From Bacillota bacterium (GTDB lineage Bacteria; Bacillota; Sulfobacillia; JAIMAT01), in contig JASBVS010000002.1 of the NCBI GenBank assembly GCA_029960955.1, forward strand, positions 62,001 through 126,000: a stretch of 64,000 nt of DNA. The letters run 5' to 3'. Positions 55,696-64,000 of the stretch are shown piece after piece. The notes beneath the pieces were generated by a model. The model was given only the letters and a program-made list of their open reading frames with translations, had not been told where the DNA came from and searched no databases. Position 1 is the stretch's first letter. Each line of letters opens with the position of its first letter. A program made the translations under genes and the position numbers.

Positions 55696-56441
55696 CGCCC
55701 CGCCTGGAGCTGGAGGACGTCTGGGTGGCCTCGCCGGAGGGCGGCTGGATCCTGCGCGGCGTCCGCCTCCGCTTCCCGGAGCGCGCGCTGACGGCGCTGA
55801 TCGGCCCCTCCGGGGCGGGCAAGAGCACGCTGCTCTCGCTCCTCAACCGGCTCCGCGACCCGGACCGCGGCCGCGTCCTCCTCGACGGGCGCGACGTGCG
55901 GGAGACGGAGGTGCGCGCGCTGCGGCGGCGGGTGGGCATGGTCCTGCAGCGGCCCTACCTCTTCCCCGGCACGGTGGCGGAGAACGTCCGCTTCGGCCCC
56001 GCCAGCCGGGGGGAGAGCGGCCCGCCCGTGGAGGAGCTCCTGGCGCAGGTGGCGCTGCCGCCCGAGATGGCGGAGAGACGGGTGGACGGCCTCTCCGGGG
56101 GCGAGCAGCAGCGGGTCGCCCTGGCGCGGGCGCTGGCCAACCGGCCGGAGGTGCTCCTCCTGGACGAGCCCACCGCCTCCCTCGATCCCGGCGCCACGCT
56201 GCGCGTCGAGGAGACGGTCCGCCAGCTGGTGGAGACGACGGGACTGACCGTCATCTGGGTCACCCACGACCTCGGGCAGGCGCGGAGGGTGGCCGACTAC
56301 GTGGTCCTGGTGATGGCGGGCGAGCTGGCGGAGAGCGGGGAGGCGGCGGGCTTCTTCGCCGGACCGGCCAGCGAGGCCGGACGGCGCTTCCTGGCGGGGG
56401 AGCTCCTGCCGCGCGAAGGTGCGGGGAGGGCGCCGGCGTGA
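55686..56441 (+). CDS. ABC transporter ATPase (FetA-like)
   Basis: 'LIGPSGAGKSTLLSLLNRL', 'LSGGEQQRVALARALANRPEVLLLDEPTASLD'. Confidence 0.9.
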   Translation: MVLTPRLELEDVWVASPEGGWILRGVRLRFPERALTALIGPSGAGKSTLLSLLNRLRDPDRGRVLLDGRDVRETEVRALRRRVGMVLQRPYLFPGTVAENVRFGPASRGESGPPVEELLAQVALPPEMAERRVDGLSGGEQQRVALARALANRPEVLLLDEPTASLDPGATLRVEETVRQLVETTGLTVIWVTHDLGQARRVADYVVLVMAGELAESGEAAGFFAGPASEAGRRFLAGELLPREGAGRAPA

Positions 56442-57232
56442 GCTTCGTCTCCGTCCTGGTGACGCTGGTCTTCGTGGCGGTGGCGCTGGTCGTCTCCTAC
56501 ACGCAGCGGCTCGACCTGGAGCGCGACCTCGTGGTCGGGGCGGTGCGGGCGCTGATCCAGCTGCTGGCCATGGGCTACGTGCTGGACGTCGTCTTCCGCC
56601 TCGCCAGCTGGCCGCTGATCGCGCTGGTCCTCGCGGCCATGGCGGGGGTCGCCGTCCAGAACGCGGGGCAGCGGGGAGCCGGTCTGCCGCGGCGCTTCCT
56701 GCCGCCCGCGGTGGGGATCGTCTTCGCCGAGGCGGTCACCCTGGCGCTGCTCCTGATCCTCCGCCTGATCCCGGCCGAGGCGCGCTACGTCATCCCGATC
56801 AGCGGCATGATCATGGGCAACAGCATGGTGGCCAGCGGCCTGGTGGTCAACCGGCTGAAGGCGGAGATGCGGGCGCGCCGGGGGGAGGTGCTCTCGGCGC
56901 TGGCGCTGGGCGCCTCGCCGCGCCTGGCGGCGCAGATCCCGCTGCGCGAGTCGGTCCGTGCCGGCATGATCCCGACCGTCGACGCGCTCAAGACCGTCGG
57001 GCTCGTCCAGCTGCCCGGCATGATGACCGGCCTGCTGATCGCGGGCGCGAGCCCGCTGCAGGCGGTCCGCTACCAGATCCTGGTCATGTTCATGCTCTCC
57101 ACCTCCACCGGCGTCGCCTCCATGCTCTCCGGCTTCCTGGCCTACCGCCAGTTCTTCAACGCGGCGGAGCAGCTGGTGCTGCCGGCCGAGGCGGCCCCGG
57201 CGGGCGGCGAGCGGGGAGGAGCCGCGCGCTAG
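56438..57232 (+). CDS. FetB/UPF0014 family permease
   Basis: 'VGAVRALIQLLAMGYVLDVVF', 'ISGMIMGNSMVASGLVVNRL', 'VQLPGMMTGLLIAGASPLQAVRYQI'. Confidence 0.9.
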   Translation: MSFVSVLVTLVFVAVALVVSYTQRLDLERDLVVGAVRALIQLLAMGYVLDVVFRLASWPLIALVLAAMAGVAVQNAGQRGAGLPRRFLPPAVGIVFAEAVTLALLLILRLIPAEARYVIPISGMIMGNSMVASGLVVNRLKAEMRARRGEVLSALALGASPRLAAQIPLRESVRAGMIPTVDALKTVGLVQLPGMMTGLLIAGASPLQAVRYQILVMFMLSTSTGVASMLSGFLAYRQFFNAAEQLVLPAEAAPAGGERGGAAR

Positions 57233-57300
57233 GCGCGGCGGTCGGGAAGGCGCCGCCCCGGGGCGCGCCGCTCCGGGGCGGGGAAGGCGGGAGGCGGCCG

Positions 57301-59745
57301 GTGTTCGACGAGACGGTCCTCGAGAAGCTCGACTACCCGCGCATCCTGGAGCAGCTGGCGGAGGCGACCGGCTTCGCGCCCGCTCGCGAGGCCGCGCGCG
57401 CCCTGCGGCCGACGGCCGATCCGCTCGCCATAGCCGCGCGCCAGGGCCGCCTGGCCGAGGCGATCCGGCTCCGGCAGCGGGGCGGCGCGCAGCCGCGCAT
57501 GCCCGCGCTCGACCCGCGGCCCTGGCTGGAGCGGCTCCGCCTCGGCGCCGCCTTGACCGGGGAGGAGCTCTTCGCCCTCCTCGCCTTCCTTCGCGCCTCG
57601 GGGCGGCTGGGCGCCTGGCTGCTGGAAGAGGCGGCCCAGGAGCCCCGCCTGCGCGAGGAAGCCGGGCGGCTCCCGCGTCTCCCCGCGCTGGAAGAGCGGC
57701 TCGCCCGCTCCGTCGCCCCCGACGGCAGCTGGCTGGACAGCGCCTCTCCGGCGCTGGCGGCCCTCCGCCGGCGGCGCCGCGAGCTGGAGGCGGCGGTGCG
57801 CGAGCGCCTGGAGGCGCTGGCCCGCAGCCTCGCCGCCCGCCAGGTGCTGCAGGAGCCGGTGGTGACGGTCCGCGGCGGCCGCTTCTGCCTCCCTGTCCGC
57901 GCCGACCAGCGGACGGCGGTGCCCGGTATCGTCCACGACCGCTCGGCCAGCGGCGCCACCTTCTTCGTCGAGCCGGCCGCCGTCGTCGAGCTGGGCAACC
58001 GCATCCGCCTGCTGGAGCGGCAGGAGGAGGAGGAGTGCGAGCGCCTGGCCCGCGAGCTCTCGGCGCTGGCCCGGCGCCAGCTCGACCTGCTCGTCGCCGG
58101 CGTCGAGGCGGCCACGCGCCTGGAGCTCCTCCTGGCCGCGGCAGAGCTGGCCGATCGCCAGCGGGCGGCGCTTCCGCTCCTGCGCGAGGGCCCGCCCGCC
58201 GCCGTCTTCCAGGGCGCCCGTCACCCGCTCCTGGGCGAGCGGGCGGTCCCCGTCGACCTCGAGATCGGCCGGGACTTCGACCTGCTGGTGGTCACGGGGC
58301 CCAACACGGGCGGCAAGACGGTCGCGCTGAAGACGCTCGGCCTCCTGGTGCTGATGGCGCAGAGCGGCCTCGCCGTCCCGGCGGAGGCGGGCAGCGAGCT
58401 GGCCCCCTTCCCCTCCGTCTGGGTGGACGTGGGCGACGAGCAGAGCATCGAGCAGAGCCTCAGCACCTTCTCCTCGCACATGGGCCAGATCGTCCGCATC
58501 TTCCGCGGGATGGAGCCGGGCGGGCTCGTCCTCCTGGACGAGATCGGCGCGGGGACGGACCCGCGCGAGGGCGCCGCGCTGGCCGCCGCCATCCTGGAGC
58601 GCCTCCTGGAGCGCGGCGCGCGGGTGGTGGCCACCACCCACCTGGGCGAGCTGAAGACGCTGGCCACGCGCCTGCCGCGGGCGGAGAACGCCAGCGTCGC
58701 CTTCGACGAGCAGACGCTCCAGCCCACCTACCGGATCGAGCTGGGGTTGCCCGGCCGCTCGCACGCCCTCCTCGTCGCCGAGCGGCTCGGCCTTCCCGCG
58801 GAGGTGGTGGCGCGCGCCCGCTCGCTGCTGCCCGAGGAGGAGCAGGAGGTGGGCGCGCTGGTCCGCCGCCTGGAGGAGGAGCGGGCGGAGCTGGCCGTGC
58901 AGCGGCGGCGGTTGGCCCGGCTGCTGGAGCGGCAGCAGCAGCTGGCCCGGGAGGCGGAGGAGCGCCTGGAGCGGGTGCGCGAGCGCGAGGCCCGCCTCCG
59001 CGCCGAGGCGCGGGCCGAGGCGCTGGCCGTGGTGGCCGAGGCCAAACGCGAGGCCGACCGCCGGCTGCGGGAGCTGCGGCGGCTGGCCGAGGAGGCGGCC
59101 AGCCGCCCCGGGAGCCTGCGCGAAGCCGAGGAGGCCCGCCAGGAGCTGAACCGCCTGCGCGCCCGCGTGGAGGCGCTGACCGCCGCCCAACCCGGGCCGG
59201 AGGAGCGCCCCGCCCGGCCGCCGCGTCCGGGCGAGCGGGTCTGGATCGACTCGCTCCGCGCGGAGGGCGAGCTGCTCGAGGTGCAGGGACGCGAGGCGGT
59301 GGTCCGGGTCGGCTTCCTGCGGGTCAACGTGCCCTACGGGCAGCTGCGGCCGCTGGGCGCGGCGGGCGGCGACGGCGCGCGACCGGGAGGGGCCGGCGGC
59401 GGGCGCGCCGGGCGGCCCGAGACGGAGGCGCCGGTGGCCCGGGGGGGCGTCACGGAGCTCGGGCGGCTCAAGGCCGAGAGCGTCCGCCCGGAGATCGACG
59501 TGCGCGGCCTGACCGCGGACGAGGCGCTGGAGCGCGTGGGCAAGTACCTGGACGACGCGCTCCTGGCCGGTCTGGAGCGGGTGCGGATCATCCACGGCAA
59601 GGGGACCGGCGCCCTCCGCCAGGCGGTGGGCGAGTACCTCCGCTCGCATCCGCTGGTGGCCGAGCAGAGCCTGGCGCCGCCGGAGGAAGGGGGCTCCGGG
59701 GTGACCGTGGTCGCCCTCCGCACGGCGCCCGGGCCTAGGGGGTGA
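57301..59745 (+). CDS. mutS2: Endonuclease MutS2
   Basis: 'VVTGPNTGGKTVALKTLGLLVLMAQSGL', C-terminal Smr 'VRPEIDVRGLTADEALERVGKYLDDALLAGLERVRIIHGKGTGALR'. Confidence 0.96.
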   Translation: MFDETVLEKLDYPRILEQLAEATGFAPAREAARALRPTADPLAIAARQGRLAEAIRLRQRGGAQPRMPALDPRPWLERLRLGAALTGEELFALLAFLRASGRLGAWLLEEAAQEPRLREEAGRLPRLPALEERLARSVAPDGSWLDSASPALAALRRRRRELEAAVRERLEALARSLAARQVLQEPVVTVRGGRFCLPVRADQRTAVPGIVHDRSASGATFFVEPAAVVELGNRIRLLERQEEEECERLARELSALARRQLDLLVAGVEAATRLELLLAAAELADRQRAALPLLREGPPAAVFQGARHPLLGERAVPVDLEIGRDFDLLVVTGPNTGGKTVALKTLGLLVLMAQSGLAVPAEAGSELAPFPSVWVDVGDEQSIEQSLSTFSSHMGQIVRIFRGMEPGGLVLLDEIGAGTDPREGAALAAAILERLLERGARVVATTHLGELKTLATRLPRAENASVAFDEQTLQPTYRIELGLPGRSHALLVAERLGLPAEVVARARSLLPEEEQEVGALVRRLEEERAELAVQRRRLARLLERQQQLAREAEERLERVREREARLRAEARAEALAVVAEAKREADRRLRELRRLAEEAASRPGSLREAEEARQELNRLRARVEALTAAQPGPEERPARPPRPGERVWIDSLRAEGELLEVQGREAVVRVGFLRVNVPYGQLRPLGAAGGDGARPGGAGGGRAGRPETEAPVARGGVTELGRLKAESVRPEIDVRGLTADEALERVGKYLDDALLAGLERVRIIHGKGTGALRQAVGEYLRSHPLVAEQSLAPPEEGGSGVTVVALRTAPGPRG

Positions 59746-62284
59746 CGACGATGCGCCCTTCCTCGCCGGGGTGGAGGTCGCAGCGGAAGGCGTAGGTGCC
59801 CGGCTTCTCCAGGGTCAGTGGCACGTCGACGCTCTGCCCGGGGGGCAGGTCGGCGCTGACGCCCAGCGCGTCGATCACCAGCCGGTGCGCCTCGCCCGTC
59901 CCGTTCCCCACGCGGAGCAGGTAGCTGCCCGCCTTCAGCTGGAGGTCGGAGGGCGACCAGCCGCCGTCGCCGATGGCCAGGTCGACGACGGTGGCCGCCG
60001 GCTGCCCCGGCGGCGTCCCCGGGGCCCCGCCCGGCGACGGGTTCGCCGGCTGGCCCGGGGCGCCCGCGCTGCAGCTGGCGCCGGGCGCGGTCATCGACAT
60101 GTCCGCCGCCTGCGCCGGCGGACGGCGCAGGAAGAGCCGGCTCACCGGGGTGCAGCCGCAGCCGGGCTGGTAGAGGAGCTGGGGGTTGTCGGCGCAGACC
60201 TCGGCCGTGTAGAAGGCGTCGTCCAGCTCCGCCGGCTGCGTGCCGGCCACGAAGATCTCGTCCCGCGCCCAGCGGTCGGGGGTGAGAGGCCCGGCGATCT
60301 TGCCCGACTTGGCGGAGATGCGGACCGTCACGATGCCGCTCGGCCGGGCGAAGTCGACCGGCTTCTGGCCCTCGAGCGCCATCGTCATCAGCTTGCTGAA
60401 GAGGCCCGCCGGACCGCGCGCGGAGCCGCCCTGCATCCCTCCGGGCAGGGGCGCCATGTTCCCCTCGTGACCGATCCAGACGATGCCCGTCAGCGTGGGC
60501 GTGAAGCCCGCGAACCAGGCGTTGTAGAAGTTCTCGTCCGTCCCCGTCTTGCCGGCCGTCGGCCAGCCCGGGATCCTGGCCGCGCCGCCGGTGTGGCCGG
60601 GCGAGATGAAGCCGTTGGGCGGCCGGTCCTCCACCACGGAGCGGAGGATGTCGGTCATCACGTAGGCGACCTGGGGGCTGATCACGCGCGTCAGGGAGGG
60701 CTGCTCCTCCTCCAGCACCTTGCCGTCGGCGGTCACCACCCTGCGGATGACGAGCGGCGTGGGACGGAGACCGCCGTTGGCGATGGTGGAGTAGGCGACC
60801 GCCATCTCGACGGGCGTGACGCCGCGCGTCAGCCCGCCCAGCGCCAGCGAGAGCGTCCGGTCCTGGGGCGTCAGCGACTCCAGCCCCAGCGCCCTGGCCA
60901 TGGTCCAGCCCTTCTCGACGCCGATGGCGTCGAGCACCCGGACGGCCACCACGTTGACCGAGCGGCGGACCGCCTCGCGGACGGTGGTCAGGCCCATGAA
61001 CTGCCCGCTCTCGAAGTTGCGCGGCTGCCACGGGCTCTGCCCGGGCCGCGGGAAGGAGACGGGCGAGTCGTCGAAGACGGTGGCGGCGGTGACGCCCTGG
61101 CTCAAGGCGGGCACGTAGACCGCGATCGGCTTGATGGCCGAGCCCGGCCGGTTGGGCAGCGCGGCCCAGTTGTTGCCCAGGCTCGTGCTGTGTTCCAGGC
61201 CGCCCACCATGGCCAGGATCTCGCCCGTCCGCGGGTCCATCAGCACGGCCGCCGCCTGCAGCGGCCGCTGGCCGGCGCTCTTCAGCCGGTCGGGCGGGTA
61301 CCAGCTGAGCAGGTTGTCGGTGACGATCTTCTGCGCCTGCTGGTCGATGCGCGGGTCGAGCGTCGTGTAGATGCGCAGGCCGCCCTCGTAGACCTGCTTC
61401 CAGCTGTAGCGCTGGAGCAGCTCGCGGATCACGTAGTCGACGAACCAGGGGTCGGGGTACCCCTTCTGCAGGATCCGTTGCGCGGGGTGGACGCCCAGCG
61501 GCTGGCGCTTCGCTTCCTGCGCCTGGGCGGCCGTGATGAAGCCGGACTGGACCATCGCGTCCAGCACCAGGTTTCGCCGCTGCAGCGCCGCCTGCGGGTG
61601 GCCGATGGGCTCGTAGAGGTTGGGCGCCTTGGGGAGCGCCGCCAGCGTCGCCGCCTGCGCCAGCGTCAGCTGCTTGGCGTCGACGTCGAAGTAGGCGCGC
61701 GCCGCCGCCTCGATCCCGTAGGCGGTGTGGCCGAAGTAGATCAGGTTCAGGTACATCTCCAGGATCTGCTGCTTCGAGTACTGGCGTTCCAGCGCCAGCG
61801 CCATCATCGCCTCGCGGATCTTCCGGTCCAGCGTCCGCTCGGTGCCGACCTGCTGCGCGAAGAGGTTGCGCGCCAGCTGCTGGGTGATGGTGCTCCCGCC
61901 CTGCAGGGAGCCGCCGCGCAGGTCGTTGACCAGCGCGCCCAGCGTGCGCACGAAGTCGATGCCGTGATGCTGGTAGAAACGGCGGTCTTCGATGGCGATG
62001 AAGGCCTCGGGGACGACCGCCGGCAGCTCGGAGAGACGGACCCAGGTGCGGTCCTGGGTGGCGAAGATGGTGGTGACCGGCTGCCCGTAGCGGTCGTAGA
62101 TGATCGAGGACATCTGGGGCGTGGGCGGCGCCGGCGTCAGCTCCGGCAGCGTCCGCAGCGCCCCGAGGAAGAGTCCCAGACCGGCGCCCGCTCCGACCAT
62201 GAGAAGGAGCAGCAGCCCGAGGGCGACGATGCGGCCGGCGCGCAGGCGCCGGCGCGGCTGGCTGCGGACGTGCTGACCCGCCAT
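59735..62284 (-). CDS. Class A penicillin-binding protein (PBP1A) with C-terminal cupredoxin-like domain
   Basis: Transglycosylase 'IEDRRFYQHHGIDFVRTLGALVNDLRGGSLQGGSTITQQLARNLF'; transpeptidase 'RPGSAIKPIAVY', 'AGKTGTDENFYNAWFAG'; tail 'HRLVIDALG...YAFRCDLHPGEEGRIVV'. Confidence 0.92.
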   Translation of the reverse strand: MAGQHVRSQPRRRLRAGRIVALGLLLLLMVGAGAGLGLFLGALRTLPELTPAPPTPQMSSIIYDRYGQPVTTIFATQDRTWVRLSELPAVVPEAFIAIEDRRFYQHHGIDFVRTLGALVNDLRGGSLQGGSTITQQLARNLFAQQVGTERTLDRKIREAMMALALERQYSKQQILEMYLNLIYFGHTAYGIEAAARAYFDVDAKQLTLAQAATLAALPKAPNLYEPIGHPQAALQRRNLVLDAMVQSGFITAAQAQEAKRQPLGVHPAQRILQKGYPDPWFVDYVIRELLQRYSWKQVYEGGLRIYTTLDPRIDQQAQKIVTDNLLSWYPPDRLKSAGQRPLQAAAVLMDPRTGEILAMVGGLEHSTSLGNNWAALPNRPGSAIKPIAVYVPALSQGVTAATVFDDSPVSFPRPGQSPWQPRNFESGQFMGLTTVREAVRRSVNVVAVRVLDAIGVEKGWTMARALGLESLTPQDRTLSLALGGLTRGVTPVEMAVAYSTIANGGLRPTPLVIRRVVTADGKVLEEEQPSLTRVISPQVAYVMTDILRSVVEDRPPNGFISPGHTGGAARIPGWPTAGKTGTDENFYNAWFAGFTPTLTGIVWIGHEGNMAPLPGGMQGGSARGPAGLFSKLMTMALEGQKPVDFARPSGIVTVRISAKSGKIAGPLTPDRWARDEIFVAGTQPAELDDAFYTAEVCADNPQLLYQPGCGCTPVSRLFLRRPPAQAADMSMTAPGASCSAGAPGQPANPSPGGAPGTPPGQPAATVVDLAIGDGGWSPSDLQLKAGSYLLRVGNGTGEAHRLVIDALGVSADLPPGQSVDVPLTLEKPGTYAFRCDLHPGEEGRIVVTP

Positions 62285-62392
62285 GCGGGGCCATACCCCC
62301 TGTCCCGACCGGCGATGGAATTATACCATTGGCCCCTGAGGGCCCCTGCGGAGCGGGGCCGGAGGCGCCGGGAGGGGGGCGACGGGCGGGAG

Positions 62393-63682
62393 ATGGCAGA
62401 GGAGGGGGCGCCCGGCTTGGAGCCGGGCGGGGAGGGTGACGACTTCGACCGCCAGGTCCGGCTGCTCACCCGCGGGGCGGCCGCGGTGGTCTCGCGCGAG
62501 GAGCTGCGCCGGAAGCTGGAGCGGGCCGCACGCGAGGGGCGGCCCCTGAAGGTGAAGCTGGGGCTCGATCCGACCAGCCCCGACGTCCACCTCGGCCACA
62601 CGGTGGTCTTGCGGCGGCTGCGCACCTTCCAGGAGCTGGGCCACGAGGTGGTCGTCATCGTCGGCGACTTCACGGCGCGCATCGGCGACCCCAGCGGCCG
62701 CTCGGAGACGCGGAAGCCGCTGGACGAGGCGGCCATCGAGGCCAACGCGCGGACCTACGCCGAGCAGGTCTTCCGCGTCCTCGACCCCGCGAAGACGCGG
62801 GTGGTGCGGAACTCGACCTGGCTGGCGCCGCTGGACCTGGCGGCGGTCATCCGCCTGTGCGGGATGACCACCGTCGCCCGCATCCTGGAGCGCGACGACT
62901 TCGCCAAGCGGTTCCAGGAGAACCAGCCCATCGGGCTGCACGAGCTCCTCTACCCGCTGCTCCAGGGCTACGACTCGGTCGCCCTGGAGGCGGACGTGGA
63001 ACTGGGAGGAAGCGACCAGACCTTCAACCTCATGATGGCGCGCGAGGTCCAGCGCGCCCTGGGGCAGGAGCCCGAGGTGGCGCTGACCATGCCCATCCTG
63101 GAGGGGCTGGACGGCGTCCAGAAGATGAGCAAGAGCCTGGGCAACTACGTGGGGCTGACCGAGCCGCCCGGCGAGATGTACGGAAAGCTGATGTCGATCC
63201 CGGACGGCCTGGTGACGCGCTACCTCCTCCTCTGCACCGACGTGCCCCAGGCGCAGATCGAGGCGATGGAGCGCTCCATGGCGGCGGGCCGCCTCAACCC
63301 GCGCGACGCCAAGGCGCTGATGGCGCGGGAGATCGTCCGGCTCTACCACGGCGAGGAGGCGGCGCGCGCGGCGGAGGAGCGCTTCCTGGCGGTCTTCCGG
63401 AAGCACGAGGTGCCCGGGGAGGTGCCGGAGGTGGTGCCGGCGCCGGGCCTCCTCCGGGAGGGCGAGTCGGACGTGCCCCACCTGCTGGCGGCGGCCAACC
63501 TGGTCGCCAGCGTCAGCGAGGGCCGGCGGCTCGTCCTCCAGGGCGGCGTGCGCGTCGACGGCGAGCGGGTGGAGGATCCGGAGGCGCGCGTCGAGCTCCG
63601 CGACGGGCTCCTCCTCCAGGTCGGCCGGCGCCGCTTCGCCCGCATCCGCCTGCCGGGAACCCGGCGCGAGGGCGGCACATAA
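62393..63682 (+). CDS. tyrS: Tyrosyl-tRNA synthetase (TyrZ/TyrS2-like)
   Basis: 'KLGLDPTSPDVHLGHTVVLRRL', 'VQKMSKSLGNYVGL', C-terminal S4 domain. Confidence 0.95.
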   Translation: MAEEGAPGLEPGGEGDDFDRQVRLLTRGAAAVVSREELRRKLERAAREGRPLKVKLGLDPTSPDVHLGHTVVLRRLRTFQELGHEVVVIVGDFTARIGDPSGRSETRKPLDEAAIEANARTYAEQVFRVLDPAKTRVVRNSTWLAPLDLAAVIRLCGMTTVARILERDDFAKRFQENQPIGLHELLYPLLQGYDSVALEADVELGGSDQTFNLMMAREVQRALGQEPEVALTMPILEGLDGVQKMSKSLGNYVGLTEPPGEMYGKLMSIPDGLVTRYLLLCTDVPQAQIEAMERSMAAGRLNPRDAKALMAREIVRLYHGEEAARAAEERFLAVFRKHEVPGEVPEVVPAPGLLREGESDVPHLLAAANLVASVSEGRRLVLQGGVRVDGERVEDPEARVELRDGLLLQVGRRRFARIRLPGTRREGGT

Positions 63683-63706
63683 GCTGCCATCGCCACCCGG
63701 AAGGCG

Positions 63707-64000
63707 GTGGCGGTGGTGGCGGTGCGGCGGCGTTCACGGGCGCGGCGGAGGCGGCGGAGCCGTCTCCCGCTGGCCCTCTTCCTGGCCATCCTCCTGCTGG
63801 CGGGCAGCGTGGTGGAGGTCGACCGGCTCCTCGCGCCCTCCGTCGCGGCGCTGGCCGCCCTGGAGGCGCGGACGTGGGCGGAGGAGGCGATCAACGCCGC
63901 CGTCCGCCAGGAAGTCGGTTCGCAGCTCCGCTACGGCGACCTCTACACGGTGGTGCGCGGCGGCGGCGGCCAGGTCACCTTCCTGCAGCCGAACACGCCC
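63707..64000 (+). CDS. yunB: YunB-like sporulation protein (N-terminal part)
   Basis: TM segment then 'ARTWAEEAINAAVRQEVGSQLRYGDLYTVVRGGGGQVTFLQPNTP'; runs off window. Confidence 0.7.
   Translation, partial: MAVVAVRRRSRARRRRRSRLPLALFLAILLLAGSVVEVDRLLAPSVAALAALEARTWAEEAINAAVRQEVGSQLRYGDLYTVVRGGGGQVTFLQPNTP

Overview
High-GC window with two parts. (1) About 1-23,140 is the right part of an integrated mobile element (ICE or integrated-plasmid-like). Its right border is a tRNA 3'-end fragment (T-arm, acceptor strand, CCA) at about 23,111-23,143; its left end and integrase are outside the window. It encodes an FtsK/SpoIIIE-type DNA translocase, an actin-like ParM with a ParR-like partner, a dense GGGACA/TGTCCC inverted-repeat array (candidate centromere or origin), VapBC, two HAD proteins, an ADP-ribosylglycohydrolase, a ParB-like protein, a Cys-rich DUF4417-like protein, a DUF2325 protein, a HipA/PI-kinase-like protein next to a large protein with a possible ADP-ribosyltransferase-like C-terminus, a double-HTH repressor, and a small excisionase-like HTH. 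Just before the border is a ~830-nt hairpin-dense noncoding region followed by an orphan ~569-aa protein; I rate this RNA/protein pair the best candidate for an undescribed system. (2) About 23,150-64,000 is the chromosome of a spore-forming high-GC Bacillota: SleB-like hydrolase, proline dehydrogenase, SLH protein, acyl-CoA dehydrogenase, yybP-ykoY (Mn2+) riboswitch with a CaCA antiporter, phoPR-phoU, ROK kinase, ytxC, a sulfur cluster with a CsoR/CstR-like operator, T-box-thrS, infC-rpmI-rplT, T-box-pheST, ABC-F, zapA, a PlsY/acyl-ACP-reductase-like fusion, a ketosynthase with altered active site, mutS2, PBP1A with a cupredoxin-like tail, tyrS and yunB. All calls come from reading the sequence; no searches were run.
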